Source: JAULUH01 sp032111745
GTDB taxonomy: Bacteria > Chloroflexota > Anaerolineae > JAAEKA01
Assembly: GCA_032111745.1 (NCBI GenBank)
Contig: JAULUH010000139.1
Coordinates: forward strand, 1 to 8,714
DNA: 8,714 bases
Direction: 5' to 3'
Shown: positions 5,594-8,714 of the stretch, piece by piece
How positions within the stretch are numbered: the stretch's first letter is position 1
Layout of the letters: the number at the start of each line of letters is the position of its first letter
Notes under the pieces: model-generated
Databases searched by the model: none
The model's input: the letters and a program-made list of their open reading frames with translations, nothing else
What the model was told of the DNA's origin: nothing
Made by a program: the position numbers and the translations under genes

Positions 5594-8329
5594 CTAACTA
5601 CCCTTCACCAGCCCAAAGCTAAACACCGCCTTCTGCCCGGCCACGTCCGGCGACGCGCCGCCGCAGCTGTTGCGCGCGATCACCTTGTAGAAGTAGTCAG
5701 GGTTGCCACCGCCCACTGCGTTAACGTCGGTGTACGTCGTGCCCGTGTAGTTTGCCGGCGTCAGCTTCGTGGAGCCGGCCGCGCCCGGCGTGAAGTACGG
5801 GCTGGTGCTGCGCCACACCTCATAGCTCGACGCCCCCGTGTTATTCCACGCCAGCTGCACGTCGTCGCCACCCACCAGCGCGATGCTCACCGCCGGTGCC
5901 GTGGGCAGGCTGCACGTGGTGGCTACAGCCACCGGGAAGTGCGCCTCTGGTGCCGCCGCACTGCCCTCCGTAAACACCACCCGCGCGAAGCGCCAAACAT
6001 TGGGGCTCAGCCCGTACACATTGGCCGTGAACTGCACCGTCTGGCTCTGCCCCGCCGCCGTGAAGCTGAACGCGCCGGGCGAGGCCGTCACCGCGACCCC
6101 GGCCGGTGCCACCGCCGACACCGTCCAGCTCCCCGCACGCGTGCTGGTCAGCGTGCGCGTCCACGTGCAGGTGTTGTTGCAGGTCTCCCGGGCCAGGCTG
6201 GCCTGGTTCAGCGTGCTGGGGTCACCCCCCGAGCCGGGATTGGCTGCGTCATACTTGGCCCGGGTCTCGTCCAGCAAGAAGCCCGCCGCCGTAGCCGTTG
6301 CCAGGTCGACCCGGCCCGCGCCCAGGTCAAAGGGATCGGCTGGCGTGATACCGTCGTCCTTGAACTGGCTCTCCGTGCGCGCCGTGGCCATCAGGGCCGA
6401 TTGGATCTGCGCCGGCGTCCACGCCGGGTGCGCGTCCACCAGCAGCGCCGCCGCGCCCGCCAGGTGGGGGCTCGACATCGAAGTCCCGCTGTAGGAGTCG
6501 ATCTCCGGCGGGGTCTTGCCTGTGCCCGAGGCCACCGCCGCCACTACGTCCACACCCGGCCCGGTGATGTCGGGCTTGAGCGCCCGTGGCGTCGATGGGT
6601 TAGGCCCGCGCGAGCTGAACGATGCCACCAAGTCCCCATACCCGTCACCCACCTCCACCGTGCTACCCACAATGCGGCCGACGTGGCCGCTGTTGCCGTT
6701 TGCGAGCCAGTTCTTCAGCACCAGCCCATCGGCATACGAGATGTGCACCGCCGGGACCTCGTGCGCGTCCGCGCTCAGGCCATAGCCGTTGGCCGCGTCG
6801 TTGGCCAGCACCATGCCACCGCCGCCTGCAGCCTTGACATTGGCCCCCTTCTCCACCCGGCCGTTCACCCCGCGATCGCACACCACGATCTGGCCGCTGA
6901 ACTGGTTGGCCGGCCACCGGCCGGCCTCGCACAGCGCGTTGCCCGAGGCGCCGGCATACACAATGGCCGCCGGCCCGTAGCCGGCCGTGATGCTGCGCCC
7001 CTCCATGGATGCCAGCGCCGTGCCCTGGTTGGTATTCAGATCTACCAGCGAGTTCAGAAAGGCCCGGTTGTGAGTGCTGGCGCCCACCGTCAGCAGCCAG
7101 GGCGCGTCGCCCGGCGAACCTAGCGTAGCCGCACCGGGCCCACTGTTCCCGGCCGACGTGGCCACGAACACCCAGGCCTCCCTGGCATCCAGGAAGGCCT
7201 GGGCATCGGAGTCCGTCCACGGGTTAGCCGGGTCACCGCCGATGGAATAGTTGATCACATCCACCCCATCCTGCACCGCCTGGTCGATGGCCGCCACCAG
7301 GTCGAACAGCAGGCAGCAGGCATTGTAGGCGATGATATTGGCATGGGGTGCCACCCCTGAGATGTCCAGGCCGAACGACGTCGTCGGCGCCTGGAGGATC
7401 ACGCCGGGCACGAAGTTACCGGCCGCGGTGCTGGCCGTGTGACTGCCGTGGCCGTCCTCGTCCTCGGGCGTCGTCGTGAAGATGAAATCCCACGCGCCCA
7501 CCAGCTTGTCATTGCAGAACGCCGGATTGCTGGCGCAAAAGCCCTTGTAATTGCCGCTCCCAAACGGGTTGGTGTGGTTGTAGCCGTCCCCGCCCACGTC
7601 GGCAAAAGAGGGGTGGTCATGGTTGATGCCGGTGTCGATGATGCCGACGATGACTCCCTCGCCGCAGAAGCCTCCCGCGGCGCAGCTGGCAGCCGCGCCC
7701 CACAGCGCCGGCGCGCCGATCCAGCCCGGCCCGTGGTCCGTATGCAGTTCCCGCCGCTCGTTGCCCTGCACGAACTCCACGCCGGGCAACGTTGCCACCT
7801 CTGCAGCTTCCGCTGCCGACAGCTCCAGCCCCACCGCGTTCAGCACGAAGTTGAACTCACCCACCACCCGCACCGGCCGCCCCAGGCGCTGCTCCACCGT
7901 TTGCACAAACGCGTCGTGCCGCTGGCGCAGATAATCCGCATAGGCCTGGCTGGCTGCACTCTCCGCGTCGAGCTGGCGGGCGCCGGTCACGCGAGGGCTG
8001 GTCGCGGCCAGCCCGGCGACGTCGCCCCGGTACGCCGCCACCGCCGCACCCTCCAGCTGCACGATATAGACCGCAGCCGGGTCCACCTCGCCCCGCAACG
8101 TGACATCCACATTGCGCGGCGGCGGAGGGGCCGCCAGCGAGGGATCGTCGAGGCGGATAATGAACACCTGGGGCACGCCGGGCTCGGCCGTCGTATCGCT
8201 CCACTTCTGCGGCACCAGGGGTTGCCAGGGGCCGAGCTCCTGCGCCGACACCGGCGCCGCCACCGGCAGCCCCGCCACCAACACGGCCACCAGGCCGAGC
8301 AGCAAGACAAGACGTCGTCTGATCATCAT
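5594..8329 (-). CDS. secreted subtilisin-like serine protease (S8) with PA and fibronectin-like domains
   Basis: A 911-residue preproprotein. The signal peptide is MMIRRR plus a hydrophobic core, with probable cleavage after VSA (27-29). An Inhibitor-I9-type propeptide follows (about 82-192). The S8 catalytic triad is complete: Asp232 (GIIDTG), His294 (DGHGSHTAS) and Ser617 (SGTSMSSPHLAG), with oxyanion Asn395 (SAGNSG). A PA insert (about 440-560, with CEAGRW and IVVCDRG) lies between Asn395 and Ser617, the layout of plant-type subtilases. A beta domain (about 725-805) is followed by a fibronectin-III-like module (about 810-905, with YEVWRSTSPYFTPG). The chain ends without an anchor or sorting signal, so release to the medium is expected. 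All 12 cysteines fall in close pairs. The ATG at 8329 is chosen because AGGAG lies 9 nt upstream; an in-frame ATG at 8365 lacks a binding site. The gene converges on the other exported gene. Confidence 0.96.
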   Translation of the reverse strand: MMIRRRLVLLLGLVAVLVAGLPVAAPVSAQELGPWQPLVPQKWSDTTAEPGVPQVFIIRLDDPSLAAPPPPRNVDVTLRGEVDPAAVYIVQLEGAAVAAYRGDVAGLAATSPRVTGARQLDAESAASQAYADYLRQRHDAFVQTVEQRLGRPVRVVGEFNFVLNAVGLELSAAEAAEVATLPGVEFVQGNERRELHTDHGPGWIGAPALWGAAASCAAGGFCGEGVIVGIIDTGINHDHPSFADVGGDGYNHTNPFGSGNYKGFCASNPAFCNDKLVGAWDFIFTTTPEDEDGHGSHTASTAAGNFVPGVILQAPTTSFGLDISGVAPHANIIAYNACCLLFDLVAAIDQAVQDGVDVINYSIGGDPANPWTDSDAQAFLDAREAWVFVATSAGNSGPGAATLGSPGDAPWLLTVGASTHNRAFLNSLVDLNTNQGTALASMEGRSITAGYGPAAIVYAGASGNALCEAGRWPANQFSGQIVVCDRGVNGRVEKGANVKAAGGGGMVLANDAANGYGLSADAHEVPAVHISYADGLVLKNWLANGNSGHVGRIVGSTVEVGDGYGDLVASFSSRGPNPSTPRALKPDITGPGVDVVAAVASGTGKTPPEIDSYSGTSMSSPHLAGAAALLVDAHPAWTPAQIQSALMATARTESQFKDDGITPADPFDLGAGRVDLATATAAGFLLDETRAKYDAANPGSGGDPSTLNQASLARETCNNTCTWTRTLTSTRAGSWTVSAVAPAGVAVTASPGAFSFTAAGQSQTVQFTANVYGLSPNVWRFARVVFTEGSAAAPEAHFPVAVATTCSLPTAPAVSIALVGGDDVQLAWNNTGASSYEVWRSTSPYFTPGAAGSTKLTPANYTGTTYTDVNAVGGGNPDYFYKVIARNSCGGASPDVAGQKAVFSFGLVKGS

Positions 8330-8338
8330 AAAGATTCG

Positions 8339-8343
8339 CTCCT
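8339..8343 (-). promoter_or_regulatory. Shine-Dalgarno of the S8 protease
   Basis: AGGAG on the minus strand, 9 nt before the first ATG (8329) and 12 nt before the second, adjacent ATG (8326). It supports the start just before the signal peptide over the upstream ATG at 8365. Confidence 0.7.
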
Positions 8344-8411
8344 GAGATCCAGCCTTCCAAATCATACGCCGGCCCCGCGGCCCGCCGTGGCGTCACCGCA
8401 AAGACCGGCCG

Positions 8412-8420
8412 ATTATAACA
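8412..8420 (-). promoter_or_regulatory. TG-extended -10 promoter of the S8 protease
   Basis: The minus strand reads TGTTATAAT (8420-8412): a perfect TATAAT hexamer with the TGn extension. No good -35 lies 17 nt upstream (TTCGCG), which is common for extended -10 promoters. Transcription should start near 8405, giving a leader of about 76 nt. That leader includes the CCGCAAAG-type string at 8392-8403. Confidence 0.7.
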
Positions 8421-8488
8421 TCCCTTCCTGGATGCGCGAAATCCTCAGGGGCGTGTCCATTCGCAGGTGCGGGCCTCCGTCCTTTCCC

Positions 8489-8520
8489 CTCGTAGGGTGC
8501 GGAGGCCCGCATCCTACGAG
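8489..8520. repeat. large GTAG-containing hairpin upstream of the protease promoter, copy 4
   Basis: CTCGTAGG (8489-8496) pairs with CCTACGAG (8513-8520), and the pairing continues inward for six more pairs (one G-T) to a 4-nt loop at 8503-8506: a 14-bp stem. The left part, 8468-8479 (TGCGGGCCTCCG), is perfectly complementary to 8500-8511, so a second, competing fold exists. No coding sequence is seen. Confidence 0.75.
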
Positions 8521-8566
8521 CGGATGGGCACGGCTGCGGACATGAGATCAGGCGGTACAGACGGTG

Positions 8567-8714
8567 GAGACCCCGAAGGGCGGGGAGACCCCGTAGGGGC
8601 GGGGAGACCCCGTAGGGGCGGGGAGACCCCGAAGGGCGGGGAGACCCCGAAGGGCGGGGAGACCCCGAAGGGCGGGGAGACCCCGAAGGGCGGGGAGACC
8701 CCGAAGGGCGGGGA
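8567..8714. repeat. 18/19-bp tandem array, truncated at the window edge
   Basis: There are eight complete units and the start of a ninth. Six 18-bp units read GAGACCCCGAAGGGCGGG (starts 8567, 8623, 8641, 8659, 8677, 8695). Two 19-bp units read GAGACCCCGTAGGGGCGGG (starts 8585, 8604). Every junction creates the palindrome CGGGGAGACCCCG. The 19-bp units break the reading frame, so the array as a whole is not coding. There are no unique spacers, so it is not CRISPR. The five units from 8623 are identical to each other, indicating recent expansion or an assembly effect near a contig end. Confidence 0.92.

Noticed and set aside
5525..8545. Long plus-strand open frames opposite the S8 protease (530 and 370 codons).
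   Set aside because: Arg/His/Ala-rich translations without domains, overlapping a gene with a complete catalytic triad.
8567..8714. CRISPR array at the right edge.
   Set aside because: Units of 18-19 bp are directly adjacent with no unique spacers, and no cas gene is seen.

Overview
The window reads as a GC-rich bacterial chromosome segment. It probably comes from a member of the Chloroflexota (Anaerolineae-like). That placement rests on remembered family distributions: a YchF-like protein with an unusual P-loop, a stand-alone cytidylate-kinase-like protein, an uncharacterised 605-residue secreted protein, and a subtilase ending in a fibronectin-like module. There is no rRNA or tRNA gene to anchor it. 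No plasmid, phage, transposase or CRISPR gene is visible.

Layout. (1) 1-1445, minus strand: a cytidylate-kinase-like gene with a strong sigma70-type promoter and Shine-Dalgarno, followed 96 bp downstream by the N-terminal third of an ABC-F ATPase that runs off the left edge. (2) 1446-1845: a divergent intergenic region with promoters at both ends and repeat-like DNA between: a CGCAAAG tract, a GC-rich palindrome, and a two-copy 33-bp tandem repeat. (3) 1846-2934, plus strand: ychF, apparently leaderless, with Ser in place of the usual Walker A glycine. (4) 2935-3264: a paired-palindrome repeat, a very good promoter, and a structured leader of about 200 nt. (5) 3265-5082, plus: a secreted protein of unknown function, closed by a textbook intrinsic terminator. 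(6) 5145-5593: a non-coding convergent gap with more palindromic repeats. (7) 5594-8329, minus: a secreted multidomain S8 protease with a TG-extended -10 promoter. (8) 8421-8714: a large hairpin, then an 18/19-bp tandem array cut by the right edge.

The housekeeping genes on the left (translation factor-like ATPase, nucleotide kinase-like protein, ribosome-associated GTPase-fold ATPase) and the two exported proteins on the right form no obvious operon or pathway. I see no convincing new multi-gene system. What deserves attention is the repeat DNA (five palindromes that share a GTAG left edge, the last of them inside the tandem array), the leaderless, P-loop-variant ychF, and the structured leader and unknown fold of the 605-residue exported protein.
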